DNA of 64,000 bases from positions 62,001-126,000 of the forward strand of contig NW_025955024.1 in assembly GCF_022376445.1 (NCBI RefSeq), in the 5' to 3' direction. Of this stretch, positions 37,005 to 48,845 are shown one piece after another; position 1 is the stretch's first letter; the number at the start of each line of letters is the position of its first letter. Source of the stretch: Fomitopsis serialis. Its lineage: Eukaryota; Basidiomycota; Agaricomycetes; Polyporales; Fomitopsidaceae. The notes beneath the pieces were generated by a model. That model was not told the origin of the DNA. It ran no database searches and saw nothing but the letters and a program-made list of their open reading frames with translations. A program made the position numbers and the translations under genes.

Positions 37005-38188
37005 AGCTTGTGCTTTTCAGACCTATTCAAGTTTACAGTATTGTAAGCGCAACCGTTCGCGGACGGTGCGTAACCCGATGGAAACTGGGAATATTGTTGA
37101 GGTTGAAGACTTGGATGCCTGGACACTGCCAGTGCCAGTCCTGAGACAGCCGCTCCTCGTCTAGTATCGTGACGTACGCCCTCTGTGGACCGCAAGTGTG
37201 TCTTTGTCGGAATCGAAGAGGGGTTAGAGGTTGAATATTGATGTCGTGAATAGACTGCTCGCCGTCTTGGACTTGGACGAGCAGGTTGCAAACACTAACT
37301 CGAGCAGGACATGTCGGCGCTTGCACTGCGCTTGCGGGCTGCGGCGCGCTCACGTGTCTACGTGTTTCTCTAGCGCGTCAGTAGCGCCGCACTGGCAGCG
37401 CTCGAGAATCCTACCATTCGAATATTCAAAGCCTGAGTGGAGGACAGCATCTGAATTCACTGCGTACACCCCCTCAAAGCATTCAGACTCTTCAGAGCAA
37501 AGTGCCGCGGACGCGCAGGTCGGTAGTCTAGGTGAGTTACCGACTATCAGCGCTCTCTGTCAGAACGACGACGCAACAAGTAATGCAGTTGTCGATTCGT
37601 GAATGATACAAGGGCCCGTCAGAATGATATTGTCGCTAAGTAGATGGCAAAGATGGTCGGGGACTGGCTGTACTGGCCTACAAAGCGCGAGAGCACCCTA
37701 ATGTGGTACTGTTCCGAATAGTCACCTCGAGCATTGTCATACTTACGTTCAACGCGCCGGTCAGGACCATCACATCTGCCACATGTCCACATAGGGCCTT
37801 ATCCTCAGTGGCGATAAAGAGAGCCAACAACATCTGCCACTTACAGGCATCCGAGGTTATGGACTTGTGAGTGAGTACCATCACTCCATGAGTCCACCGC
37901 AATGACTGTCTGTGTGGCATTGCTGGCCACTTTCTATAACCGTCCAGCAGACACCCAATTCACTTTGACAGGTGTCCTGGTCACCGGTGCATAGCCGATC
38001 TACTCCATGTGAAGGACGTGCCGGCGGCAGGGTATTCTCTGCCAGTGGGACATGATTAAGTAGTACGGGGACCAGGGGACTTCACGCGCGCTGGCAGGAA
38101 CCCGCTCCCAATTCGCAGTCTATTGCGACCCTTCCCTTTACATACCACTTGATATAGGACGCCTCCGGCGCTCCGAGTCGACTTCTCC
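37005..38188. other. Intergenic stretch upstream of the transporter and DUF6534 genes
   Basis: Frames at 37231-37602 (+) and 37678-37920 (-) were examined. They lack recognisable domains and splice partners. The region lies between divergent genes and should contain both promoters. Confidence 0.45.
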
Positions 38189-40405
38189 ATGGCCACCTCT
38201 GCCTCGCTAGATTATGCGAACAAGCCCCTGATACCATTCTTCGTCGGTTAGTGGCAGCCCTCGTATTGTCCTCACCGGCACCCCTTGATTGAAGCTCACG
38301 CTCATAACTTTGCGCAGGTGGCATATGTGTTGCATTGTAAGACCAACCGTCATATGTGACGGCGAGCACACGCTCACTGATGATATGTAGTCTCTACGGG
38401 ATAACGACCGGGCAGATGGCCTTCTACTGGAGTCGCAGTCGCGAGGACAGGATGACCATGAGGCTCCTCGTACGTACCTCCACCGGCCTCCCGTCCTCTT
38501 CGATGACATTGAGCGCTACTTCGTCGGGCAGGTACTGTTCCTTTGGTGAGTTGCCTATGCGTATATTGCCGATAAGCGGGAAGAGGTTGACAGATGCGGC
38601 GTTAATTGCAGGATACTGGATGGGGCACATTATGTGCTGGTGCCATGCTCCTTCTACGTTCTTCTCGTGGATAGCTTCCACGAAAGCGAGGCATTACTCG
38701 GCGGGCGGGTACTGACCTCTGCTGTCAACACTTGGTACGTTAGTCACTCCCTGGATGCTAACCATCCGCTGACTCTGAACATCGACAGGAGCTATCAGGT
38801 GTGTCTTGACCACTCGTCCTATCGCATGCGCATCTGAGCTTGGAGGGACAAGGGCGTGTTTGTCATCACAGCAAGTATCCGTGCGTTTCCGCAGTACAGA
38901 ACGATGCTGACACGATCGTGTAGGGTCTGACCGATATCGGAGTCAAAAGGTGAGCGACATTTCGACCGCAGAGAACCTGGTACTCATTGAGACATGGAAG
39001 CATCTTCACGTATCGCATATGGAGATGTATTTATCTCCATTTCCTCTCGGGGTGATGATCCTTCTGCTAACGGAGCTGGCGCAGTGAGCGAGAGCAGGTT
39101 GATAGGCGCAGTCTTGGTGAGCGAATTTACACAGATTGGGCTCGTCCGCGCAGCTCATGTCGTAGATTTTGTTCAGCTTGACAGTGTTCGGTGAGATTTG
39201 CTCCTGAAAACCGAGGTAGCGCAACACTGAATAGTAGGTGATCTGCAGTGTTGTCATGCGGTACGCTACATGTGCTTCCCGGGATCATGGTTCTCATTCT
39301 CCTCCCTGTAGTCTCCGCGTTCATTGGTAATTGGTGCGCCTTTGCTTGACCTGCGTGTATGAGCCGGTGGTTGAATCTCGTCATCAGCCTCGGCGCGAAT
39401 GCACTCAGTTGTTTCCACGACGTACCTGGGCATGGCCCCATCAACGTTCGTATTCCACCTGCCATTTGTTGCTCCCCCTGCACTGATATTCTATCCCAGC
39501 CCTCCACAGCCACAGCCATAGCGATGCTCACTTGTGTGGCAGCCTCGGACATCGCCACCTCTGTCTTGCTCTGTGTCTTCCTGTGGAGACGCCGGACAGG
39601 TTTCGCAACGTATGCCGTGTGCTGTCGCGTCTACTTGGTACTGACGTGTGAATCGTAGGAATGACAGGCTGATACGTCTGTTAATTCTGTACAGTGTGGA
39701 GGTCGGAATGCTGACGAGGTAAGGAGCAGTAGCCGTCCGGACAACGTCTTACTCACGTCCTGCAGCCTAGCATCCGTCGGGAGCTTGTCGACGGTGGGCG
39801 GCCGGCGTCTCGCACATACCTGCCCAACTGCTGATGTCCTCAATCCTAGTTCATAGCGGTAGGCTACGACAGCGCGATCTTCGTCTCGATCTTCTGGGTC
39901 GTTCCCAAACGTGAGCCCCTCATCGCCCCTTGTTCTTAGCGCTGGGATGACACCCCGTATGATAGTCAGCATAAACTCTCTCCTGGCGTTGCTCAACGCA
40001 CGGCATCATCTCCGAGAGGAGGCGGGACTCGTCTCGACCTCGATCGCCCACGACCCCTCCGTGCCTGCTAGCGATAGCCTGCGCTTCGAGGTGTCTCGGA
40101 GTCAGATTTGGAGAAGGAGCCGTCGGGTACGTGTATCACAGAATAAGTCCTGTTGAAGTTAGAAGACGTGCTGAGTGACGTTGCTATAGACACAGCTATT
40201 CGTCACTGTCGAGACAGAGATCGAATTGGACCGTGGCAGCGACACGAGTCGTCGTGGTGGCAGCCTTATCGAGATGCTACCCGTCACCCTCGCACGGCAA
40301 GATGGGGCGGACTTCGTGGAGGACAAGAGTAGCGGACACGTCAAGGGCGCACGTACGTACCTGGCGCGAGACGTCGAAGCGAACATCCGTGTCAGTCGAA
40401 TGTAG
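38189..40405 (+). CDS. DUF6534-type membrane protein (basidiomycete 7-TM family)
   Basis: The exon series on the plus strand fits the DUF6534 pattern common in Agaricomycetes. It begins M-A-T-S-A-S-L-D-Y-A-N-K-P-L-I-P-F-F-V-G, then G-G-I-C-V-A-L, L-Y-G-I-T-T-G-Q-M-A-F-Y-W, I-L-D-G-A-H-Y-V-L and V-D-S-F-H-E. Near 39,540 there is A-S-D-I-A-T-S-V-L-L-C-V-F-L-W-R-R-R-T-G-F, then D-R-L-I-R-L-L-I-L-Y-S-V-E-V-G-M-L-T. Near 39,960 there is I-V-S-I-N-S-L-L-A-L-L-N-A-R-H-H-L, and a cytosolic tail ends V-S-R-M with stop at 40403-40405. The family's function is unknown; the tail is typically cytosolic. The stretch 38,850-39,330 holds membrane-like pieces I could not join confidently, and the gene is long for the family, so part may be eroded. 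Confidence 0.6.
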
Positions 40406-41099
40406 TCAGGCCTTCTCGGATCACGATACGTATCATGCTGGTGACTTGCAGTCGGTGTGCTACTGCCAGTGTGCTCTCTAGATACCCCGGGCCCCTCCGA
40501 GTCTTTTCGAACTGGGGGGCGCAAAGACTTCAGACTCCGGAGTCCGGAGCGATCTGCTAAAATGTCGCTGTCTAGTCTAGGGCTTCGGTCATCGAAAGTG
40601 GTGTACAATGCATGAGTAGCATGGTACGCATTGTATACAATGTACGTTAGGGCGTTAGGGCCCGTATCCAAACTTCTTGGTGAGAGTCAGACTGAGCGTT
40701 CAACCAATGTTCAAAACGTTCAACGTTGTCAATGTCAACGTTCAACGCGCACCGGCAGACACGGTCACATGCTCGTGACATTGACTCCGAAACCGCGATC
40801 GACGGCATCCTCCGCTGCGCGTCTCCGCTGACAGTCGTCCACGCTCTCACTTCAAGACTCTTCGCAATTGACAAAAAGCTACTCAGCCAGGGTTCAACCA
40901 TGTTTTTGGATATTCTGTCGAGCTCTCTCCGCCCTGCGTCGTGGACACTCAGGCCAACTATGCCGGATACTGAGCGACGTGATCTATAGCCTATGACTCC
41001 ACTCTGGACGGCAAGGTTACTTGTATATCCTCAGCTTAGTGAATGTCAGTGATCACCGCCATTCTCCATCGGTCTGTGGCAGGATAAGATGGTAGCTAG
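40406..41099. other. Intergenic stretch with small palindromes
   Basis: A perfect 14-bp palindrome (CATTGTATACAATG) lies at 40629-40642, and repeated CAACGTTCAAC/GTCAACGTTCAACG words lie at 40,700-40,745. These sit 350-470 bp upstream of nitrate reductase and could be regulator sites, but no NirA-type site was identified. No gene was recognised. Confidence 0.4.
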
Positions 41100-44000
41100 A
41101 TGGTCATGGCTACTCCCTCTCTCTCGTTGCGCCACGTCCGTCTCCTACACGCAATGCCCGCCTGGTCGAAGGAACACCCCCAGCCGCCATGGTCCAAGGC
41201 GCATGAGGTCAAGCTCGCACCCTCGCACGTCTACGACGGCGTGCGCAAGGATGACAAGGGAACAGACACGGTGGCGAGGCATGCTCCCCTCCGCCTGGTC
41301 GAGCAGCATGGCGAGGTCGGACGACGCGCGGGCACGTATGGCGTGCATATAGAAGACGACGAGACTGGTGTCGAGTTTTTGGGCGAGGTCGATGGAGACT
41401 GGGATGCATCCCTAGCTGGAGACAGGAAGGTCATCACCGTGCGCGACGTGAAGAAAGCGTCGAAGAAGTGAGTTCAGCATTCAATGTCACCTAGCTCGCA
41501 CGCCTACGTTTGCGCTCCCTTGCCCGTCCCCTCCGACGCCCCCGCTTGTATATTGAGGCATAGGGCATTGCCCTGCGGCGGACTCAAAATATCTCTGAGA
41601 CGAAATAAGAAGTATTAGAATCACAACACTTCGTAGTTGGACAGATGGCAAGGGGGTCTAAAGAGATAAATTGTATGGCTCCTGCTTTTCCATATTTGAT
41701 ATTGAACTGTTTCGTCCACACGGGTCAGATCTGTCTGGTCATGTATATGCGCGGTCAGGACCATTTGCGACGGCCACGCATATAGTCTTCGACTATCCCG
41801 AATCAGAGACGAAAGACCTTTGTTTACACCCCATGTTGCATCCTGAGTCGCTGCCCCTCGTATTTTATGACTGTATGCGCGTCCAATGGTCTAACCAGGC
41901 CCGTGTCTCCCTTCCAGCTACAAGGTCGCGCATCCCAGGGTATGTACTTCAAATATCCTTTCGTGTCCTAGTACTGACCCAATGTTCCAATTAGGCACAC
42001 GCCTTCGCGCGCTACGTCCTCCCTGTCACCGAGTCTGAGATCAAAGAGCAAGACTGGCCGGGAAAGAAGAAGGAAGATGAGAAACCACCTTCGCCATCTG
42101 GGTCTGCGTCTTCCATCTCGTCCGGAACGATGTCTTCCGAGTCGGGCTCGGGCTCGGGCTCCTCGTCTGACCACAGCTCAGGCAAGGAAGACAAGAACCG
42201 CAAGAACGGGGCGAAGGATGATAAAGATGAGTCGAAGAACGTCGACGAGTCGGGCGATGGGGAGGACAAGCCCAAGGAACCTGAGCTGACGGACGAGCAG
42301 CAGAGGTTCCTCGAGCGGCTCATCGAGGAGATGCGCACCATAGACTCGTTCAAGAACAACCCAGGCCAGCCGAAGGGCGAACTGAAGCTCCTCGATGGTG
42401 ACGCTCTCGAGCAGCTCGAGAGTCGGCTGAGCATCGATGACCAGTACGTCTGCGTCTCCTATACGCGCCCTGTCGACCTGATGGTCCCCTTACTCCTCTA
42501 TTCATCAGTGATTGACATGTGGTGCGCTAGGTTGCACTACGTTCGCAGCCACGGCGCAGTCCCGCAGCTCAGCTGGGAAACACACGAGCTCGATGTGTAC
42601 GCGGACCCGCCCGAGCTGATGTTGAAGCCGAGGAAGTGGACGATGGACGAGCTCGCGGATGGCGACTTCAGGGTCATCGAGATACCCGTAACATTTGGGT
42701 GCGACGGGAGTGAGTCGGTCAACAGTCTGTTTGCGTTACAGGGAAGGACTGACGCGGACGGTCGCGCGCGTCAGATCGGAGGAAGGAGATGAACATGATG
42801 AAGCGCACGACGGGGTTCAACTTCACCACTGCCGGCGTGTCGACCTGTCTCTGGCGGGGTGTACTGGTGCGCGACGTGCTCCTGGCAAGCGGCCTGCAGG
42901 ACCAGCCGGAGCATGAGAGATGGTCTGTCTCTTCATCCCATAGCACTTGCGTACTTGTACTCATAACTGAGATTTGTTCATTGCGTTGGGGCTGGCCAGG
43001 TACCTGAACTTCGAAGGGGCTGACGAGCCGTCCGAGGGGCCGTATGCGACGTCGATCCCGCTTCTGCACGCGATGAACCCTGCGCACGACGTCATACTGG
43101 TGTTCGGGCAGAACGGGAGGGTGTTGCATCCAGATCATGGCTATGTAAGTCCCTCGGCGCATGCAGTGATGGATCGTCCTACTCATATTGTCGAAGCCGC
43201 TACGGACAATTATACCAGTAAGCGTCGTTGTTCTTTTACAAGACGCCGCATATATTCAGGTGGATGTGCGGGCACCAGGGCTTTGTGGGCGGTCGGCAGG
43301 TGAAGTGGCTCAAGAAGGTCGGTGTGTTCATCATGGTCTGTGACTGTCGGGCCTCACTGATAACCTGCGCTACAGATGTGGGTGACAAAAGAGTCGAACA
43401 GATCGTACTATCGTAAGTCTTGTAACATCTTGTGCTGTGTGCATGAAGCCGACTAGTTCCAGACATTTGGGACAATCGCGTGGTGCCGACTTTCATCGAC
43501 TCGAAGGAACACCCGCTCGCGACGGCTTTCTTTCACCACGAGGACACTGCATGCTACGAACAGGTGCGTCTATCTCTTTCTTTGCTATCAGCACCGTATC
43601 GAACAATTCTCTCTCTAGTGCCTGCAATCGGCAATCTTCAAACCCGCACATGACGAGCGCATCCCACTGTCGGACAAGGACGCCCTGTTGGGTACGTACA
43701 CCGTCGAGGGCTACGCGTTCAGCAGCGGCGACCGTATCGAGCGTGTTGAGCTCAGCCTGGACGGTGGGAAGACCTGGAAGTGGTGCTTCAAGCATTTTCT
43801 CGAGGAGCCGCTCAGGCATGGCGAGAAGTTTTGGGCTTGGATCTTCTGGTATGTCATCGCTGGCGACTTCTGTGAGCAGTGGTTGCGGAGAGCCCGAGGT
43901 TGATGGGATGCGGTGGGACAGGTCGTGCGAGCTTAAGCTACAGGAAATGGTAAATGCGCAGGAGATCATCGTAAGGGCGCAGGATAGTAGAAAGAATTAC

Positions 44001-46067
44001 CAACCAGCGGAGATTTCATGGTACGTGTGTCTCAGGGTGTCGCGAGCATGATCTCACACACCGACGATGTCATGTTGTACAGGAACTTGATGGTATGTAC
44101 CACCAGCTGCTCCGTCGCTGCTATCTAGAGCCCCATACGTCCCGCTCACATAGGGCATGATGAAGTGAGTCTTGTTGGCTCGAAAACTTCGCCTCATGCT
44201 CAAGGTATCAGTAACGCCTGGTATCGCATCCGCCCAACTCTCGAAGAAGACCCCAAAAGCGGTCTTCCTACCGTCCGGTTCTTGCACCCCGTCGCCCCTG
44301 GCAACAGTGACGGTGGATGGATGAAGCCCGCTGAGGAAGCGAAGAGCGACGACAAGGGCAAGCCCGAGAAGGCGTTCTCGCTCGAGGAGATTGCGAAGCA
44401 TAACAACAAGGCGTGTAATTTTCGGTGAGTGTCGAGTGGTTGGGAGCTGAAGGGTTCTGGATAGGACGATGCGTGGATCATTCTGGATAACAAGGTGTAT
44501 GATGTGACGTCGGTTCTGTCATGGCATCCTGGTGAGCGTTCGATGAATGCTTGAGGTCTTCGGGGTATGCTGACTTTCAGAATAGGTGGAGCCAACGCGA
44601 TCTTGGCTTACGCCGGGAAGGCCACCGTGGATGTGACGAACGAGGTGGGCATGATATCGCATGTCGGGTTGCAGCACAATTGTCATTGACCTCTTCCCAC
44701 CAGTACAAAGGCATACACGACTCTTGTGAGTACCCTGTCACACGAGTGATCTCGTAGTAATTGAGTCGCGCCCCGCAGACGCGAACAGCAAGAAGGATGA
44801 ATGCTTAATCGGCGCTCTGTCCGAGGAGGGCATCAAGGCGATGGAAGAGGATGCAAGGCGCGCGGCAAAGGAACTGGCGAAGGTGAAGGAGGAGCGTAAA
44901 GGGCTCGCCCTCCAACCTGACGTCTTCACTCGCGCAAAACTTGTGGAGCGCAAGGAAGTCTCCTCGGATACGCGGTACGTCGATAGCTATATGTGCACAC
45001 CGTCAAGCCGACGTCGAGTGTGGTCTATTCCAGACTGTACGTATTCGAACTGCCTCGCAAGGAGGACGGGAGCCCCGGCGTGCTCGGTTTGCCTGTCGGA
45101 CAGCATGTCCAAATTGCAGTGCACTTCAAGGACCAAGCCGTGATGCGTAGCTACACCCCGGTCCACCCGGTCCTCCCACATGAAGAGGATGGCACAATCC
45201 ACTTGCTCGTGAAGACTTACATGCCTTCGGAGGGAGGCTCGTTCCCTCCTGGTGGTACTGTGTCCAATTACTTGGACTGCATGGAGGATGGTAAGTGCTT
45301 CCTGATATCCTTCGTCGCTGAAGCTGATTTTGACGGCATTGCAGACGAGGAGATTGATATACGAGGGCCGACTGGCGGCATCAAATATCTTGGACACGGC
45401 AAATTCGATATTGATGGAGAGGAGTATCGTTTCGACAAGGCAGGCGTTGTTTCTCGGTCGCTCAGACGTATACGTTTAAGCTTAATTGGCCATTGCAGAT
45501 TAATCTCGTCGGGGGTGGAAGCGGATTGACGCCCCATTGGCAGCTCATCCACGCCATCATGTTTGACGACTCCGACAAGACCGTCGTCTCGTTTATTGAC
45601 AGGTATGCTTCTGCGACTCCGCTCCGGTGATAGATGAAATCGCTGACTCGGAACGCAGCAACAGGACGTACGACGACATTTTAATGCGGGACGAGCTCCA
45701 GAAATACGCCGATGGAAAGCCTGAGAAGTTCAAGCTCTGGCACGTCTTGTCCAGCCCACCCAAAGATAAGGAATGGAAGGTCTGTTTCGTCACGACGCCG
45801 TCTCCTTGACTTCGTTCCCGCTGACGTCGTTACTATGCAGTATTCCGAAGGCAGACTGGATCGGAAGATGATGTACGTCTTGCGTGGCACAGTCATGTCG
45901 GGGCATGGCTGACCTTTGACTGCGTGGATAGGGAGGAACATTTCTATGCTGCCGGGGAAGGCGTAGCCACGTTCCTGTGCGGGCCGCCTGCGATGATTGA
46001 GAAGGCTGCGTTGCCCGGACTGAAAGAGATGGGTTTTGAAGATGGGAAGACCGTATTTGGCTATTGA
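41100..46067 (+). CDS. Assimilatory nitrate reductase (NAD(P)H)
   Basis: The exons build the full multidomain enzyme in order. The molybdopterin domain has L-H-Y-V-R-S-H-G-A-V-P-Q, the Mo-ligand Cys in F-G-C-D-G|N-R-R-K-E-M-N, F-N-F-T-T-A-G-V-S-T-C-L-W-R-G-V and G-F-V-G-G-R-Q-V-K-W-L-K-K. The dimerisation domain has Y-T-V-E-G-Y-A-F-S-S-G-D-R-I-E-R-V-E-L-S-L-D-G-G and the M-N-N-A-W-Y/N-A-W-Y-R region. The cytochrome b5 domain has D-A-W-I-I-L-D-N-K-V-Y-D-V-T and haem His in W-H-P-G-G. The FAD domain has M-R-S-Y-T-P and the NAD domain has G-G-G-S-G-L-T-P and F-L-C-G-P-P-A-M-I. It reduces nitrate to nitrite in the cytosol. The N-terminal 330 residues or so are unusual: a Ser/Gly- and acid-rich segment stands before L-H-Y-V-R, and the usual R-L-T-G-K-H-P-F-N is not seen. 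No nitrite reductase or nitrate transporter lies in the window. Start at 41100 is tentative (41154 is another candidate). Confidence 0.9.
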
Positions 46068-46323
46068 GATCCTGAGCGTGGGCTGTATTGATATATGGTT
46101 CGGTTTGTACTAGACTCACTTGTATATATTACAAGTGGTAGCGGAATTCAAGAAATGCGAAATCTTCATACATGTCTTAGGCAAGTGCGATACCAAGCTC
46201 GGCGGGATGGAGTGAGACAACTCTGAAATGTGATGTTTCATCTTGTATATTGGTCCTTCCCCCCTGACCGGTACCGTATTGAAGACGCTATATCTCGTTC
46301 GTCGTAGTGGCAGGACGTCGTGA

Positions 46324-47589
46324 TCATGGGTGTTTGTCAGTACACCATATCTTTAATCTCGCTTCCGGCCTGTCCTTCATGCTTGCACGAGCCACCGAGA
46401 TGGCGAGCTCGTAGTCTGTCTGATCCTGTAAACGAACCTGTGATACACCCGGTCAGCTCGCGCAACTTGGCACGTCTATGGATGCTACTGTGCGACTCAC
46501 CCGCTCGTTATTGTCTTCCTCATCCTCGAATTCCATGCATAGTCCAGCGAGTGGATGACCGAACTTTGCCAGGACGGCATTGAGGAACGCGTCCCAGGAC
46601 AGATCCGAGGCAATTGGCATTCCGCGTACAGCGCCTTGGTAGTAGAGCTACCATCTAAGAGTTAGCATGCATGAATAAGCCCAACTGAATCCTGCACAGA
46701 GCGGCAGGGCCTGTTGCTCCTTCTGCTATGCCGACGCTGGGCAACAAACAGAAAAGACAGGCTATTCGCTCACCTTCACGAGCACCATGAAGTTCTCCAT
46801 CTGCGCTGGAGACTTCGGAATAACTGGGGCTCCGAGAGTTTCCGGAAGCGTAAGTAGGGGAGGCGGTAAAGGAAGAGGTCGCAGGCTGGCCGGATGATAG
46901 AGGTTGAGGTTGTCCGATTTCGTCGCCAGCTTAGGCTGTAGCTTTAGTTGCTGGCTCTGCGCAGTGACCATCGCTGGCATGCCTCTGGCAGTATGGTGAA
47001 TCATACCAGGTAGAGAATCTGGGGCGTGTGATTGCGGCGCGATCGTGTCCGCGCCAGTGCTTGCCGAAGATCTGACGCCGAAGGATGGTGTCGGTATGAG
47101 AGCCCGGGCTGCAGCACCTGCCATGTCCACAAGTCCAACGGAAGACCTACACGGAATGATGAGAGCGGCGAAGTCAGATGCGTTGGTCGAAGCCGAGAAG
47201 GTTGGAGGAACTTACGACTTTACACATGGTCTGGCAATCCAGTAAACATGACTCGGACGACGGTCGCGTCCCTCATCCTCTCCTTCTGCTTCAGCATCGG
47301 CGCTATACCGGCTGAGACTGCTAAGACAGTCCGGATTTTGGCGGGCCCCCACCGTTCCAACGGGGGAGCTCTTAACTCGCTTTGCACGATTCCTGGGGCT
47401 GTTGGGCGAGTTGTTTACCATTAGATGTCTTTGTGACAGAGGCGCCGCTACTGGAAACCGTACGCACCGCCATGACAGGGACTCGTCCGAGTTGTAAGAG
47501 TGATTGGCCGGGTGAGGGTCCGAGGTTTCTTCCGACTCAAGGTCGCGCACGCGTTTACGACCCCGGCCGGTCTCCTCGACATCGTCCAT
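46324..47589 (-). CDS. PB1-domain protein (intact duplicate)
   Basis: Exons 47589-47216, 47146-46774, 46647-46501 and 46437-46324 join in phase to 335 residues. The N-terminal half is basic/acidic low complexity (M-D-D-V-E-E-T-G-R-G-R-K-R-V-R-D-L-E-S-E) and the middle is Ser/Pro-rich and probably disordered. The C-terminal 95 residues form a PB1 domain: the conserved Lys in M-V-L-V-K-L-Y-Y-Q-G, W-D-A-F-L-N-A-V, and the acidic F-E-D-E-E-D-N-N-E-R-V-R-L-Q-D-Q-T-D-Y-E of the OPCA motif. With both a basic and an acidic face it could form chains or bind both PB1 types. PB1 proteins act as scaffolds in kinase and polarity pathways; the partner is unknown. A GTGCGT after the S-L-S-W-R codons offers an alternative first donor. 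It converges on nitrate reductase, with 256 bp between stops. Confidence 0.75.
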
Positions 47590-48157
47590 CGTAACACGGA
47601 GTCTGAATGGAAAGCCGAGCTACAGCGGCAGTGCACACGGGGGCGCTGTGAAGGCCACGGAGGGTAGGGAATAGAGGTCCTGGAAACCACTGAACGGCGT
47701 GAGATCCTTCGATTATGTAGCTATAAGCCGATCACTCGTTCTCGACAGATCCTGTGCAAACTCTCGCAGGTATGGCACCAAACCATGAGTATCTCGAGCT
47801 CATGTGCTGGGTTACACAAATGTGACATTGCCCATGTAGACGTGGACAGATGGTCTCCAACGAGACTCCGATGTGGACCTGATACGAACCCCACGAAGGA
47901 TGAAGCGCCAACTGTGAAAAGATGCCGATGCATACATAGCTTCCGTCGCAGACGGCCGAGCGAACGAAAACCCGGCAGTTACTCACAATCGGCCAGCTGA
48001 GACTATCAAGGCCTCCCTGCAACGCGTCGAGCTTCTTCACTTCCGTCGACATGACTGTTCCACCCGTAGCCATTGGCGATATCAGTCACCCAGTAGCAAC
48101 TGTCGTATAACACAACGCTGCACAGAACACAGTCATCGGTCATCCCAATCCAAAGCC
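47590..48157. other. Spacer between the PB1 and cysteine peptide genes, conserved in the left copy
   Basis: This region separates divergent genes. Its right half (about 48,000-48,250) is recognisable at 14,760-15,040 in inverted orientation, including CCATTGGCG and the CATCCCAATCCAAAGCCAAG block. No gene was seen within it. Confidence 0.55.
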
Positions 48158-48164
48158 AAGAGGG

Positions 48165-48172
48165 TATAAAAG
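48165..48172 (+). promoter_or_regulatory. TATA box of the right cysteine peptide gene
   Basis: TATAAAAG lies 91 bp upstream of ATG in the context GAGGGTATAAAAGGAACG, matching the left copy almost base for base. A CCAAT motif (CCATTGG on this strand, about 48,071-48,077) lies roughly 90 bp further upstream. Confidence 0.65.
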
Positions 48173-48255
48173 GAACGTTGACGCACCGTCAATCCCCAGT
48201 CCACGACTACCACAACTCACCACCCACCTCTCACACCACACCACATCGAATCGAC

Positions 48256-48418
48256 ATGTCTGTGAGTTGCCGTCTCCTAGCATTGACCTTCATGCGCGGA
48301 CAGTAACTAACGGCGGACGGCATGACAGGACAAGGCTACCTGCGCAAACGTCCAGGCCAACGGCGGCTCCTGCACCTACCCCGCGTGCGGTTGTGCTGAG
48401 CCCCCGAAGAGCAAGTAA
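48256..48418 (+). CDS. 31-residue four-cysteine peptide, right copy
   Basis: Exon 1 is ATG TCT (48256-48261), then a 67-nt intron with GTGAGT and CATGACAG, then exon 2 at 48329-48418. The product begins M-S-D-K-A-T-C-A-N-V-Q-A-N-G-G-S-C and ends C-G-C-A-E-P-P-K-S-K. Relative to the left copy the coding exon has only two changes, both synonymous (GGT/GGC and TGT/TGC), while introns and flanks carry many substitutions. Four cysteines in 31 residues with a C-x-C pair, no hydrophobic leader and a lysine-rich end suggest a soluble metal- or thiol-active peptide; this is inference. It lies between a PB1 gene and a BTB gene, both on the other strand. Confidence 0.8.
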
Positions 48419-48845
48419 ACGGCTCGAGGCTGTCGTGGCGTTCGAGTATCTGGTACGTCTTGAGTCTCCACCGGATCCGGAAGCAACATCCTGACTAGTT
48501 CTTCGTTCGCAGCCACAGTGACGCAGACAGAGCACCCTCTTCGTCGAGTTGTTTCGGAGCACGTCACTATGTGTATTGTGACGCCGTATTAGGGTATACA
48601 AGGGATTGCGCTTCTCGATATATACGTCTGGTTGCCGCATCGCGACACCTTTTGGCCTGGAAAAGGATGTGAGCGGTGAGCGAGAGCGCATGCAACTCAG
48701 ACCTACAAAGAAACACCCCGGACTTGAGGGACGGTATACAGGTTTGCTGAGTGGTGGTCCCGAATATGTTACATACATAATCTTCACCTTGTGAGACATC
48801 GACGCGAGAAACAGAACGATGCACTTACAATCTACAACAACATCC

